Shown: positions 23,570 to 33,377, counted from the first letter of the stretch. The stretch: 35,309 nucleotides of DNA from Verrucomicrobiaceae bacterium (GCA_027487355.1 JAIYDT010000587.1:1-35309), one strand, 5' to 3'. Numbers and translations are program-made. Notes: a model not told the origin generated them from the letters alone.

Positions 23570-23904
23570 ACCATCGCCGCGACGAACACCCGAACCGCCA
23601 TCGCTTCACGTTTCTTTCCGTGATGGTGGGAGTGCTTGTGGCCGCAGCGGGCGGCATTCTTTACGCCTACTGCATGAACCGCCAGGTCGAGACCAACCGC
23701 GAGTTGAAGCGGGTCGAGATGCGGATCAAGGAGCATGAGCTTGCGATCCTTAACACGCGTCGACTGATCGACGATGACCTGGGCCGCTATCTGATCCGGG
23801 ATAAACTCGTCCAGCAGCATTCCACGTTGAAACCGATCCCGCAGGGCGTGATCGAGGACGTGCAACCCAAGCAGCCGCGCGCCGTCGCCTCGATGGCCCC
23901 TTGA
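23566..23904 (+). CDS. ftsL: FtsL/DivIC-like division protein
   Basis: A 112-residue protein with a basic cytoplasmic tail, one membrane helix (residues about 16-36, FLSVMVGVLVAAAGGILYAYC) and a coiled-coil segment (QVETNRELKRVEMRIKEHELAIL). FtsL proteins are poorly conserved in sequence; the call rests on topology and on position between rsmH and ftsI, as in E. coli. It would bridge the divisome to FtsI. It overlaps rsmH by 4 bp and ends 4 bp before ftsI. Confidence 0.75.
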   Translation: MNHRRDEHPNRHRFTFLSVMVGVLVAAAGGILYAYCMNRQVETNRELKRVEMRIKEHELAILNTRRLIDDDLGRYLIRDKLVQQHSTLKPIPQGVIEDVQPKQPRAVASMAP

Positions 23905-23908
23905 ATCC

Positions 23909-25837
23909 ATGGCCCTTTCGTTTCAAAGCCGGTCTTTGGTGGTGTGCTCGGTCCTGGTGACCGGGCTCAGTTTGCTTTCGGCCCGCTTGATCCAGATCCA
24001 GCTTCTCGACCGGAAGCGCTATGCGGAAAGTTCTTGGAACACGTACCATCGAGTCGAGCTCCTGCCTGCGATGCGTGGCACGATCGTGGATTGCAACGAG
24101 GAGGTTCTCGCCCGCAGCCTGCCGGTCTCCTCGGTGATGGTGGATCTCAATCATCTCGAAGATGAGAAGATCGCCGCCTTCGGGCTGGCGTACGCGCAAG
24201 CCATGGCCAGTCCGAAATGGCCATCGCTCGACAACCGCAAGCGCCGCGCCCTGGTGTATCAACTGCGCGGCGAGATCCTGGAGTCGGAGACTCCCGAGGC
24301 GATCATCGAGAAGCACAAGGCCTATGCCATCAGCGTTCTGTGTCGGCCGCTCCGCCTGACCCGGGAGGAAATCCGCGCCAGGATCGAAGGCGGAAAAGGG
24401 CAGTACTTTGCCATCGCCAAGGACCTGCCCGGCGATGTTGCCGATCTCTTGCGTGGCGAGATCGAGAACAGCGGAGTTCGCGGCCTGGAAATCGAGAATT
24501 CATTGAAGCGCTGGTACACCTCTTCCATGACAGCTGCCCACGTGGTCGGCATCACGGGCGAAAAGGTCGAGAAGGATGCGGAAGGCAAGGAACAGCGGAA
24601 GGTGGTGGGCAAGGCCGGCATCGAGTCCGCACTCGAGAGTTATCTGGCAGGGCGCGATGGCTGGCAGGAGCATCGCAGTGATTCCCGTGGACTTCCGCTT
24701 CCTGGTGACTCGGGTAGCCTGATGCCGCCGAAGGCAGGTTTGAATGTCCAGCTCACCCTCGACATGGGGCTTCAGGTGATCGCTGAGGAGGAGCTTGATT
24801 CCGCCTTGGCCGAGTTCGAAGCGAAGAAGGGCACCGTGGTCCTGATGGACCCGAATACCGGTGGCATCCTGGCCATGGTCAGTCGGCCGAATTATGACCT
24901 GAACGTCCGGGATAAGCGGATGGTGTCCAACGGTTCAAACTTCGCCCTTCAGGCCGTTTATGAGCCCGGCTCGACCTTCAAGATCATCGCCTCCGCAGCC
25001 GCTCTGGATGAGGGACTGGTCTCGCCGCAGACGACGATTTTCTGCCACAACGGTCTCTATGTGGAAGGCCCGATCAAGGTGCCGGACCACTCGCCATACG
25101 GAAATCTAACCGTCGAGGGAGTCCTTCAGAAGTCCTCCAACATTGGGGCCTACAAACTCGCCCGGCAGCTTGGAAATGAACGCTTCTACAGCTACGTCCA
25201 CCGCTTCGGATTCGGCACGCGCACGGGCATCCTTCTGAGTGGTGAGGTCAACGGAATGGTGCGCAACAGTGGCAATCCGGTGGATTTCTCCCGCGCCAGC
25301 TACGGATACGCGCTCAACGTCACGCCGCTGCAGGTCGCCTGTGCCTACAGCGCCATCGCCAATGGCGGCGAACTTTTGAAACCCCACATCGTCAAGGCGC
25401 TCGTCGCCAACGATGGGTCGGTGGTCGAGAGTTACGACCGCGAGGTGGTCGGCCGTGCAATCAAGACCGAGACGGCCCGGAAAATGCGGACCGCTCTGGA
25501 GAAAGTGGTGGACAAACTCGGCACGGCTCCGCTCGCTGCCGTCCCAGGCTTCCGCGTTGCCGGCAAAACCGGCACCGCCAAAATGCACGACCCCAAAGGA
25601 CGCGGCTATCTCGAGGGTCAGTACACGGTTTCCTTCGCGGGGATGATGCCTGCTGAGAATCCCGCTTTCGTGGCAGTCGTGGTGATCGAGGATCCCCGCA
25701 CGACCAAGGTCACCCGTTACGGCGGCACCATCGCCGCACCCGCATTTGGGAAAATGGCCGCCCGCATTGCCACCCGTATGAATTTGCAACCCACCGAACC
25801 CGTCGAAGCGCCGCGCTTGACCACCACCGCCCGATGA
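23909..25837 (+). CDS. ftsI: Division transpeptidase FtsI (class B PBP)
   Basis: A 642-residue membrane-anchored enzyme that crosslinks septal peptidoglycan. The helix is residues about 8-30. The pedestal domain begins with RGTIVDCNEEVLAR. The transpeptidase triad is STFK at 355-358, SSN at 409-411 and KTG at 553-555, all intact. No PASTA domain is seen. Length and order match cluster FtsI. Its stop overlaps murE (ATGA). Confidence 0.95.
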   Translation: MALSFQSRSLVVCSVLVTGLSLLSARLIQIQLLDRKRYAESSWNTYHRVELLPAMRGTIVDCNEEVLARSLPVSSVMVDLNHLEDEKIAAFGLAYAQAMASPKWPSLDNRKRRALVYQLRGEILESETPEAIIEKHKAYAISVLCRPLRLTREEIRARIEGGKGQYFAIAKDLPGDVADLLRGEIENSGVRGLEIENSLKRWYTSSMTAAHVVGITGEKVEKDAEGKEQRKVVGKAGIESALESYLAGRDGWQEHRSDSRGLPLPGDSGSLMPPKAGLNVQLTLDMGLQVIAEEELDSALAEFEAKKGTVVLMDPNTGGILAMVSRPNYDLNVRDKRMVSNGSNFALQAVYEPGSTFKIIASAAALDEGLVSPQTTIFCHNGLYVEGPIKVPDHSPYGNLTVEGVLQKSSNIGAYKLARQLGNERFYSYVHRFGFGTRTGILLSGEVNGMVRNSGNPVDFSRASYGYALNVTPLQVACAYSAIANGGELLKPHIVKALVANDGSVVESYDREVVGRAIKTETARKMRTALEKVVDKLGTAPLAAVPGFRVAGKTGTAKMHDPKGRGYLEGQYTVSFAGMMPAENPAFVAVVVIEDPRTTKVTRYGGTIAAPAFGKMAARIATRMNLQPTEPVEAPRLTTTAR

Positions 25838-27330
25838 TTCTCCGCGATCTAGTTTCCAAGCTTCCACGAGCCACCGTCGCCGGCAGTCTCGAGGTCGAAC
25901 TCACGTCCGTGACGGACGATTCCCGCCAGGTCGCACCGGGCGTGCTTTTCATTGCGGTCCGCGGAGAGGAGGTCGATGGCCATCAGTTCATCTCCAATGC
26001 CCTCGCCGCCGGAGCGCCGGTGATCTTGGCGGAAACCGCGCCGCCTTCCGGACTCAAGGAGGGTGTCACCTGGGTCCACATCGGCGATACCCGGGCGGCG
26101 CTGGCCATTTGTGCGAGTGCCTTTTTCGAAGATCCGTGGAGCGCGATGTCGATGGCCGGCATCACCGGTACCAACGGCAAGACGACCACCGCTTTCCTGC
26201 TCCATCACATCATGAAGACCATCTGGCATCGCGCCGGACTGCTCGGCACGGTGGTGATCGACGATGGGGAAACAGTCGAGACCGCCCACCAGACGACTCC
26301 CGGTTCGCTGATGCTCCAATGCCTGCTGGGCCGGATGCGGGACCATGGCTGTCGCGGCGTGGTGATGGAGGTTTCCTCTCACGGCATCGACCAAAAGCGG
26401 GTTGCGAATCTCGGCTACGACGCTGCGGTTTTCACCAACCTCACTCTGGACCATCTCGACTACCACGGCACGATGGAGAACTACTTCGCGGCCAAGAAGT
26501 CCTGGTTCGATGCCCTTGTGGCGGACCCACTTGGCAAGAAGCCGACGGCGATCATCAACGTCGATGATTCCCACGGCCTCGAACTCGCCGAGTCGCTGGC
26601 CGGGAAAATGCCCGTGGTGCGCTTCGGCTTTGGCGTTCACTGCGATTTCCGTGCGAACAACTTCAAGCAGAACGCCCGTGGGATGGAGTTCGAGCTGACC
26701 ACGAAGACCAAGTCCTTCCTCGTCCGTGCGCCGCTGATCGGCCGCTTCAATGTTTACAATCTTCTCGCTGCGATTGCGGCGGCCAACGCCTGCGGCATCC
26801 GTCCGCGGGAGGCCATCGCCGCGATTCCGGAGGCGCCCCAGGTGCCGGGTCGCATGGAGAACATCGGACACGTCGGTGGGGCCACGGTCTTCGTGGACTA
26901 CGCCCACACGCCGGATGCCTTGGAAAATGCCTGCCGCACGCTGCGTGAGCTCAATCCGCGCCGCCTGATCACGGTCTTCGGCTGCGGGGGCGACCGGGAC
27001 CGCACCAAGCGTCCGCTGATGGGCGCGGCTGCTTCAAAGAACAGCGATCTCTGCATCATCACGTCCGACAATCCGCGCAGCGAGGATCCGCTCCAGATCA
27101 TCCGTGAGATCGAGGCCGGCATCAACGGCGCGCCGACCACCAGCATTCCCGACCGCGCCGAGGCGATCTCGTCGGTGATCAAGGCCGCAAGAGCGGGGGA
27201 CATCGTGTTGATCGCCGGGAAAGGTCACGAGACCTACCAGCAGTTCGCCACGGAAACGATTGATTTCGACGACCGCAAGCACGCCTGGAAGGCCCTGCGG
27301 GAACGCACCGAAGAAACTGAAAGACAGTGA
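25834..27330 (+). CDS. murE: UDP-MurNAc-tripeptide synthetase MurE (meso-DAP type)
   Basis: A 498-residue Mur ligase that adds the third amino acid to UDP-MurNAc-L-Ala-D-Glu. It has the ATP loop GTNGKTTT near 112-119, the EVSSHGIDQKRV block, and DYAHTPDALENACRTLRE. DNPR at 412-415 in DNPRSEDP is the meso-diaminopimelate specificity motif, so the wall is predicted to be DAP type (Gram-negative-like). It overlaps ftsI by 4 bp and murF by 4 bp (GTGA). Confidence 0.95.
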   Translation: MILRDLVSKLPRATVAGSLEVELTSVTDDSRQVAPGVLFIAVRGEEVDGHQFISNALAAGAPVILAETAPPSGLKEGVTWVHIGDTRAALAICASAFFEDPWSAMSMAGITGTNGKTTTAFLLHHIMKTIWHRAGLLGTVVIDDGETVETAHQTTPGSLMLQCLLGRMRDHGCRGVVMEVSSHGIDQKRVANLGYDAAVFTNLTLDHLDYHGTMENYFAAKKSWFDALVADPLGKKPTAIINVDDSHGLELAESLAGKMPVVRFGFGVHCDFRANNFKQNARGMEFELTTKTKSFLVRAPLIGRFNVYNLLAAIAAANACGIRPREAIAAIPEAPQVPGRMENIGHVGGATVFVDYAHTPDALENACRTLRELNPRRLITVFGCGGDRDRTKRPLMGAAASKNSDLCIITSDNPRSEDPLQIIREIEAGINGAPTTSIPDRAEAISSVIKAARAGDIVLIAGKGHETYQQFATETIDFDDRKHAWKALRERTEETERQ

Positions 27331-28691
27331 ACTCCATTCCTGCCAACCAGCTTGCAGAGATCCTCGGCGTGACCGTCGCCGCGGGAAATCCTGCTGCCCT
27401 GGTGTCGGCAGGAGTATCGACCGACACGCGCACGATTCCTGCGGGTTCCGCGTTTTTCGCTCTGCGGGGAGAGCGTTTCGATGGTCATGGATTCAGTGAG
27501 GCCGCTCTAACAGCCGGGGCCTCCGCGGTGGTGGTGGATACCTGGTCCGGTGTGGCTCCGGAAAATGCGGCGGTCATCGTGGTGAAGGACACGCTTGCCG
27601 CGCTCCAGCGTCTGGCCTTCTGGTGGCGCAGCCAGCTTCAGATTCCCGTGGTGGGCATCACCGGCAGCAACGGCAAGACCAGCACCAAGGACTTCACGGC
27701 GGCCGTGCTTTCAAAGCGCTTCAAGGTCAGTGCGACGAGGGGAAACTTGAACAACCACATCGGGGTGCCTCTAACTGTCCTCGGAACCTCGGCTGATTGC
27801 GGTGCGGCGGTCTGGGAAATGGGCATGAACCATAGCGGCGAGATCGCGCCACTGTGCGAGATTTCCCGTCCCAAGATCGGCATCATCACCAACATCGGCA
27901 CCGCGCACATCGAGTTCCTCGGATCACGCGAAGGCATCGCCGAGGAGAAAGGCATGCTCGCCCGCTCACTTCCAGCGGATGGGACCTTGTTTGTTCCGGC
28001 AGGCTGCGATTTTTACGACTACTTCCGCCAGCGCACGAAGGCGCAGGTGGTGCCGGTGGGCAATGGCCGTGGCCTAATCCGCGCCGAGAGGCTGGAGGTG
28101 GGCGATGGATTCTCGCGCTTCACCCTGGTGATCGAGGGCCGCGAAACCGCCGACGTCCTGCTTCCGGTCGGCGGACGCCACATGGTGACGAACGCCCTGC
28201 TCGCGGCGGGTGCCGCATGGAAGCTCGGGCTTTCTCCAGAGGAAATCGCTGCCGGACTTTCCAGTTCAACTCTAACAGGTGGCCGCCTGCGCCGGATCGA
28301 GCACGAGGGCATCATTCTGTTCGACGACACCTACAACGCCAATCCCGAGTCGATGGCTGCGGCCCTGGAAACCCTGGCCGACCTCCCCGTGGCCGAGAGT
28401 GCCCGCCGCATTGCAGTGCTGGGGCGGATGGCGGAGCAGGGTGAGCACGCACCTGCCGCGCATCGTCGCACAGGCGAACTCGCTGCCAGTCGCGGCATCA
28501 CGGTGCTGGCCGTGGGAGAGGGGGCCGAGGAGATCGCTTCCGCTTCCGAGACCAGCGAGCATTTTCCCGACATCGAGTCTGCGGCCGAGTGGTTGCGCGA
28601 TCACTGCCGGGCCGGCGACGTCGTTCTGTTCAAGGGCAGCCGCTCGGCCGCGATCGAACGTGTCATGAACTCCGCATTTCCCCGCAACTGA
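27327..28691 (+). CDS. murF: UDP-MurNAc-pentapeptide synthetase MurF
   Basis: A 454-residue Mur ligase joining D-Ala-D-Ala. The nucleotide loop is ITGSNGKTSTKD (111-122), followed by the MurF pattern GNLNNHIGVPLTVL, WEMGMNHSGEI, NIGTAHIEFLGS, and DDTYNANPESMAAALETL. The start is GTG, overlapping the murE stop. It is the expected next step after MurE, and its stop shares a base with the mraY start. Confidence 0.95.
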   Translation: MNSIPANQLAEILGVTVAAGNPAALVSAGVSTDTRTIPAGSAFFALRGERFDGHGFSEAALTAGASAVVVDTWSGVAPENAAVIVVKDTLAALQRLAFWWRSQLQIPVVGITGSNGKTSTKDFTAAVLSKRFKVSATRGNLNNHIGVPLTVLGTSADCGAAVWEMGMNHSGEIAPLCEISRPKIGIITNIGTAHIEFLGSREGIAEEKGMLARSLPADGTLFVPAGCDFYDYFRQRTKAQVVPVGNGRGLIRAERLEVGDGFSRFTLVIEGRETADVLLPVGGRHMVTNALLAAGAAWKLGLSPEEIAAGLSSSTLTGGRLRRIEHEGIILFDDTYNANPESMAAALETLADLPVAESARRIAVLGRMAEQGEHAPAAHRRTGELAASRGITVLAVGEGAEEIASASETSEHFPDIESAAEWLRDHCRAGDVVLFKGSRSAAIERVMNSAFPRN

Positions 28692-29905
28692 TGCTCCCCG
28701 CGATTTACGATTTCTGGAAAGCCGCTTTCGATGCCGAGGCACTCGCGAAGCAAGATGGCTGGGCACACACCTGCTCGTTCATCAATCTGCTGCAATACAT
28801 CACCTTCCGTGCGGCGCTGGCTTGTTTGGTGTCGTTCATCGTCAGCCTGATGTTCGGGCCGCGGGTGATTCGAAAGCTGATTTCCCTGAAGCTCGGCCAG
28901 CCGATCCGCACGGCGGCGGAGGTCCACAAGCTCGCCGAACTCCACGGCGGAAAGATCGGCACCCCGACGATGGGCGGCGTCCTGATCCTTGGCGCGGTGC
29001 TGGTCTCGACCTTGATCTGCGCCCGTCCGTTCAATCCCTTCGTCGCAGTCTGTGCCTGCACGATGGGAGCCTGCGGATTGCTCGGCTTCTGCGATGATTT
29101 CAAAAAGGTCCGCGAGAAGAAGTCGGATGGCATCAGCGCTCGGTCGAAACTGTTCTGGCAGGTGACGATCGCGCTGGTGGCGGCCTGCTTCATTTTCTTC
29201 AAGAAGGAGATCTCCGGCTATGGTGCGACTGACTCGGCAAGGCTTCTCGGGGAGGCGGGATTCAGGCTGGGCAAGGTTCCGATCGACATCGGGGAGATCT
29301 GTTTTCCGCTTCTGAAGTTCCCCTTGGTCGATCTCCACTGGCTGGCGATCCCGTTCTTCGTGGCGATCATTGTCGGCTGTTCGAATGCGGTGAACCTGAC
29401 CGACGGTCTCGACGGTCTGGCCACTGGTTGCACGATCACCGCTGCGCTGGCCTACGCGATCATCGCCTACCTGGCCGGCCATTTCTACATGGCCACGGAT
29501 TATCTCGTCATTCCCCACAACCGTTATGTCGGTGAACTGGCGGTCTTCATCATGGCGCTGGTGGGCGCAGGCTTCGGCTTCCTTTGGTTCAACTGTCATC
29601 CAGCGAAGGTGTTCATGGGAGACACCGGTTCTCTCGGTATCGGAGGTGCGCTCGGCACCGCAGCGATCTGCACCAAGCAGGAGCTGCTGCTGGTCATCAT
29701 CGGCGGCGTGTTCGTCATGGAGGCGATGTCCGTCATCCTCCAGGTCGGCAGCTTCAAGCTCCGCAAAAAGCGGATCTTCAAGATGTCTCCGATCCATCAT
29801 CATTTCGAGCTGTTGGGCTGGCATGAGAACCAGGTGATCATCCGCTTCTGGCTGCTCTCGATCATGCTCGCGCTGTTCGGTCTCGCTCTTTTGAAAGTCG
29901 CATGA
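28691..29905 (+). CDS. mraY: Phospho-MurNAc-pentapeptide translocase MraY
   Basis: A 404-residue polytopic membrane enzyme forming lipid I. Conserved blocks: GTPTMGGVLIL, FCDDFKK (Asp pair), NLTDGLDGLATG, FNCHPAKVFMGDTGSLGIGGALG and the SPIHHHFELLGWHENQVIIRFW cytoplasmic loop. It is longer than the usual 360 residues, through a ~35-residue N-terminal segment and a loop around 175-200. The ATG shares its A with the murF stop (TGATG). A longer open frame upstream overlaps murF and is not used. Confidence 0.95.
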   Translation: MLPAIYDFWKAAFDAEALAKQDGWAHTCSFINLLQYITFRAALACLVSFIVSLMFGPRVIRKLISLKLGQPIRTAAEVHKLAELHGGKIGTPTMGGVLILGAVLVSTLICARPFNPFVAVCACTMGACGLLGFCDDFKKVREKKSDGISARSKLFWQVTIALVAACFIFFKKEISGYGATDSARLLGEAGFRLGKVPIDIGEICFPLLKFPLVDLHWLAIPFFVAIIVGCSNAVNLTDGLDGLATGCTITAALAYAIIAYLAGHFYMATDYLVIPHNRYVGELAVFIMALVGAGFGFLWFNCHPAKVFMGDTGSLGIGGALGTAAICTKQELLLVIIGGVFVMEAMSVILQVGSFKLRKKRIFKMSPIHHHFELLGWHENQVIIRFWLLSIMLALFGLALLKVA

Positions 29906-31212
29906 ACCTCTCTGGAAAACAGGTCGTGATTCTGGGTGCCGGCCGCAGTGGTCGGGCCGCCGCCGTGCTTGCCTTGCGCGAGGGCGCGATCGTGTCCGTT
30001 CATGACGCCGCAGGCCTGGAGTCCATCTCCGGCATGCCCGACGGAGTGACGATCCATCCTCATGCCTCGGTTGAAACCGGTGCCTCGACCCGCTGTGACC
30101 TGCTGGTGGTGAGCCCGGGCATCGACACCTACGGCCCGCTGGTTGCGGCCTATTCGCAGCACGCGGGTGAGCTGATCGGGGAAACGGAACTGGCTGCCCG
30201 CTATTACCAGGGCAAGATCGTCGGAATCACCGGCACGAACGGCAAGACCACGACGACCGAACTGGTTTCGAGAATCCTCGCGGCCGCCGGACTTGGAGGG
30301 GATCCTTGTGGCAACTATGGTGTTCCTTTCGCCGAGATCGTGATGAAGGCCGAGCCGCCCTCCGCCGTTTCGCTGGAGCTGAGTTCCTTCCAACTTGAGA
30401 CGATCCGCAGGCTGCATCCGCTGGTGGCGGTGTGGTTGAATTTCGCGCCGGACCACATGGATCGCTATCCGACGGTGGAGCGCTACCGTGCGGCGAAGCT
30501 GAGGATTTTCGAGAATCAAAGCGCTGCCGATACGGCGGTGATCCGGGCGGGTGAATCGCTCCCCGGAGTGAAGGCAAAGGCGGAGTATTTCTCAACCGAG
30601 GATGACTCCGTCGAGTGGTTCTCTGATGGGCATGTCATCCGGCATGGCGGCGAAGTTGTGCTCGATCTGATGGCGGACACGAGTCTGCGTGGACTCCACA
30701 ATGCAGAGAACACGATGGCGGCTCTGGCGGCCGGTCGCGCACTTGGCATCCCCTTCGAAACGATGCGCGCGGCCCTTCACGGGTATGCGCCACCGGCTCA
30801 TCGCTGCGAGCTGATCCGCACCCTGGATGGGGTCGAGTATTTGAACGACTCCAAGGCCACCAACCTGCATGCGTTGGAAAGCGCGTTGCGTTCCCAGACC
30901 CGACCGGTGGTGCTCATCGCGGGAGGCAAGGAAAAGGGCCTCGACTACGCACCCGTGGTGCCGCTGTTGAAGAAGAAGGGACTCGCCGCAGTGACCTTCG
31001 GGCAGATCGCCGCACCGCTTGGCGAGGTGCTGTCAGGAGCTGTCCCAGTCGAATCGTTTTCCACCTTGACTGATGCCGTCCAGGCCGCGCGCCGCCTCGC
31101 GCCGCGTGGTTCGACGGTGCTGCTTTCGCCGGGGACTTCGTCGTTCGACCAGTTTTCCGGCTATGAACATCGCGGGGATTCCTTCCGCGAACTCGTCCAC
31201 CAATTGCGCTGA
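29902..31212 (+). CDS. murD: UDP-MurNAc-L-Ala:D-Glu ligase MurD
   Basis: A 436-residue Mur ligase adding D-Glu. It has an N-terminal Rossmann stretch (VVILGAGRSGRAA), GITGTNGKTTTTE (108-120), ELSSFQLETI, NFAPDHMDRY, YLNDSKATNLHA and LLSPGTSSFDQFSGYEHRGDSF at the C-terminus, all diagnostic. It overlaps mraY by 4 bp; the next gene starts 5 bp later. Confidence 0.95.
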   Translation: MNLSGKQVVILGAGRSGRAAAVLALREGAIVSVHDAAGLESISGMPDGVTIHPHASVETGASTRCDLLVVSPGIDTYGPLVAAYSQHAGELIGETELAARYYQGKIVGITGTNGKTTTTELVSRILAAAGLGGDPCGNYGVPFAEIVMKAEPPSAVSLELSSFQLETIRRLHPLVAVWLNFAPDHMDRYPTVERYRAAKLRIFENQSAADTAVIRAGESLPGVKAKAEYFSTEDDSVEWFSDGHVIRHGGEVVLDLMADTSLRGLHNAENTMAALAAGRALGIPFETMRAALHGYAPPAHRCELIRTLDGVEYLNDSKATNLHALESALRSQTRPVVLIAGGKEKGLDYAPVVPLLKKKGLAAVTFGQIAAPLGEVLSGAVPVESFSTLTDAVQAARRLAPRGSTVLLSPGTSSFDQFSGYEHRGDSFRELVHQLR

Positions 31213-31217
31213 ATCCG

Positions 31218-32057
31218 ATGAAACATCAACCGACCCTCCCCACCAAGCGTCAGCCCATCCGCAAGAGCGTCCTCAAGCGGCTCTTCGCGAACATTCCCGG
31301 CCGGAAGAAGCAACGCGCCACCACCACGGCGAATCCGGCCGATTTCGAAACCGAGATGCCGGGCCGCAAGATCGGCAACGCTCTCGCGGTCATCCTGGCC
31401 GTGCATGTGGCGGCGGCTGGGCTGGTGTTTTTTCATCACTGGCGCCTGGAAGGGCGCGGGGCAGATGCGGCCAAGAAAGCGGGGATCGAGCCGATGCTTC
31501 CCACCTCGCTTTATGACCCGGGCAATACGTCTCCCGCGCCTCAACGAGCGCAAGGGGAGCCTGGGCACATGGTGACAGCCGGCGAGACCTATTCCAGCAT
31601 TGCGGAGAAGCTTGGTGTATTGGAAAGCGATCTTCGCGGGGTCAACGACAAACGCCCGCTTCAGAGTGGCCTTGTGCTCAAGCTCCCGCCGAACAAGATC
31701 GTGGCGAAGGAGTCTCCGGAGGTGACCCAGCGCCGGGCCAACGAGCCCTCTGCGGATCGCGGAAACGTCGAGATTCCACGTGCCACTCCGGTGGTTGAGC
31801 AGCCGCAATTGGTTCGTCCCTCGGCCCAGAAAGTGACGGAGCACTCCGCAGCCCAGTCACAGAAGTCTCCGAGCCGGACGGTGGCGACCCAGCCGAAGCC
31901 CGCTGCTGGAAGCCGCAGCTACACGGTGAAGGCCGGTGACAATTTCTGGAGCATCGCCAACAGGTTCAAGGTCGATCAGAACCAGCTGATGAAGGCCAAT
32001 GGCATCACCGATGCGAAGAAGCTCAAGATCGGCATGAACCTGGTGATCCCCAACTGA
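31218..32057 (+). CDS. Membrane-anchored double-LysM protein in division cluster
   Basis: A 279-residue protein: basic cytoplasmic N-terminus (1-50), one membrane helix (about 53-73, IGNALAVILAVHVAAAGLVFF), a LysM near 116-160 (VTAGETYSSIAEKLGV...GLVLKLPP), a low-complexity Pro/Gln/Ser linker, and a second LysM at 233-279 (YTVKAGDNFWSIANRFKV...GMNLVIPN). LysM domains bind peptidoglycan GlcNAc chains. No catalytic domain is present. It sits between murD and ftsW with 5- and 4-bp gaps, so it is co-expressed with septal wall synthesis. A septal peptidoglycan-binding role is inferred. Confidence 0.85.
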   Translation: MKHQPTLPTKRQPIRKSVLKRLFANIPGRKKQRATTTANPADFETEMPGRKIGNALAVILAVHVAAAGLVFFHHWRLEGRGADAAKKAGIEPMLPTSLYDPGNTSPAPQRAQGEPGHMVTAGETYSSIAEKLGVLESDLRGVNDKRPLQSGLVLKLPPNKIVAKESPEVTQRRANEPSADRGNVEIPRATPVVEQPQLVRPSAQKVTEHSAAQSQKSPSRTVATQPKPAAGSRSYTVKAGDNFWSIANRFKVDQNQLMKANGITDAKKLKIGMNLVIPN

Positions 32058-32061
32058 TCTC

Positions 32062-33255
32062 GTGACCCGCTACTGCTCCATCCTCCTTTGCACGGCCGTC
32101 GCCCTTCTGGTGGCGCTCGGTGTGGTCATGCTGGCCAGCACCAGTGCATGGGTGCTGGAGGAGGGGCAGGATCCCTATTATTTCGTGAAGCGGCAGGTAG
32201 GCATGCTGGTGCTGGGCCTGGTTCTGGCGTTCTTCGCCTCCCGTGCCTCGGAAGGCTTTCTTCGCAAGCTCTGGCCCTGGGCCCTTGGTGTTTGTTGCGT
32301 GTTGCTGGCCCTTTGCTTCGCGCCTGTTGTCGGCGTGGAGATCTTCGGGGCCAAGCGCTGGGTGAAGTTTCCAGGGCTGCCGCAATTCCAGCCGTCGGAG
32401 CTGGCGCGGGTCGTCATCGTCATCGCCCTGGCCGGCTGGTTCGCCCGCTGGCAGTCGGAAAACCGAACGTTCTGGCGGGGCTTTGTTTTGCCCGGGATGC
32501 TGGTGGGACTGCCGATCGGGCTGATCGCGATCGAGACCGACATGGGCTCCGCCATTTCCATCTCCTGCGCCTGTGCGGCGGTGTTCTTCTGCGCCGGTTC
32601 GCGCCTTCGTTTCCTGCTGCCGGTCGGGCTGGCGGCCGTGGTGATGGCCGGGGTGTATCTCCGCAGCAATGAGACCCGCTGGTCGCGGATCGAGGCCTGG
32701 CGCGATCTCGGAAAGCAGCAGCACGAGATGAGCGAGAAGGAGTGGAAGGCCCTCGTTGAGAAGCGCGACAAGGGCAAGGGCAAGCAGCAGTGGCGGGCAC
32801 TGGTGGCCTTTGGCAACGGTGGACCCACCGGCGTCGGGCTGGGGAACGGGGCCGAGAAATTCGGCAACCTGACCTTTTCCCATATCGATTTCATTTTTCC
32901 TGAGATCGGCGAGGAGCTGGGCCTGCCGTTCACCTTAGGCACGGTGTTTTGCTTTGTTCTGATCGGCGTCTGCGGATTCGGCATCGCGCTTCAGGCGAAG
33001 AATCCCTTTCCGCGCCTGATGGCCGTGGGGCTGACCTGCATGATCGTGATTCCCGCCATGCAGAACATCGCGGTCACGACGGCGGCGATGCCGAATGACG
33101 GGCTGCCCCTGCCATTCGTTTCGTTCGGCGGTTCCAGCATTGTGTTTGCCTTGATCGCCGTCGGGATGCTCGTCGGCATCCATCGGCGCTGCTGCCCGGA
33201 GGAGGTGCCTGAAATCGCGCTGTGCAAGAACCGGCGCTACGCGATCCGGCTTTAA
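32062..33255 (+). CDS. ftsW: SEDS glycosyltransferase FtsW
   Basis: A 397-residue, ~10-helix membrane protein that polymerises septal glycan with FtsI. SEDS blocks: GAKRWVKFPGLPQFQPSELARVVIVIALAGWFAR, ETDMGSAISISC, GNGGPTGVGLGNGAEKFGNLTFSHIDFIFPEIGEELG (extracytoplasmic loop with the conserved Asp), and NDGLPLPFVSFGGSSIVFALIAVGML near the C-terminus. The start is GTG. RodA is the alternative, but the cluster position after murD favours FtsW. The usual murG/murC do not follow. Confidence 0.93.
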   Translation: MTRYCSILLCTAVALLVALGVVMLASTSAWVLEEGQDPYYFVKRQVGMLVLGLVLAFFASRASEGFLRKLWPWALGVCCVLLALCFAPVVGVEIFGAKRWVKFPGLPQFQPSELARVVIVIALAGWFARWQSENRTFWRGFVLPGMLVGLPIGLIAIETDMGSAISISCACAAVFFCAGSRLRFLLPVGLAAVVMAGVYLRSNETRWSRIEAWRDLGKQQHEMSEKEWKALVEKRDKGKGKQQWRALVAFGNGGPTGVGLGNGAEKFGNLTFSHIDFIFPEIGEELGLPFTLGTVFCFVLIGVCGFGIALQAKNPFPRLMAVGLTCMIVIPAMQNIAVTTAAMPNDGLPLPFVSFGGSSIVFALIAVGMLVGIHRRCCPEEVPEIALCKNRRYAIRL

Positions 33256-33348
33256 CCCGACCGGGGAGTGTTTCCAGCCCGTCGCAGTGCCCTTGTAATC
33301 ACACTTCACGGGAATTTCGCGCCCACTGAAGATTCGGGGCAGGAGGTA

Positions 33349-33377
33349 GGTTGACAACCCCGGTCAGGGTTGACCAA
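33349..33377. promoter_or_regulatory. Palindromic GTTGAC/GGTCA region upstream of ATPase gene
   Basis: Around 33350-33375 the sequence contains two gttgac copies and a ggtca/tgacc inverted repeat (33362-33366 with 33371-33375), which is nested with aaccc/gggtt. It is in the 114-186 bp gap before the ATPase gene and could be an operator. Confidence 0.3.

Noticed and set aside
28601-29824. Minus-strand frame opposite mraY
   Set aside because: Antisense to a gene with all MraY motifs; charged low-complexity translation.
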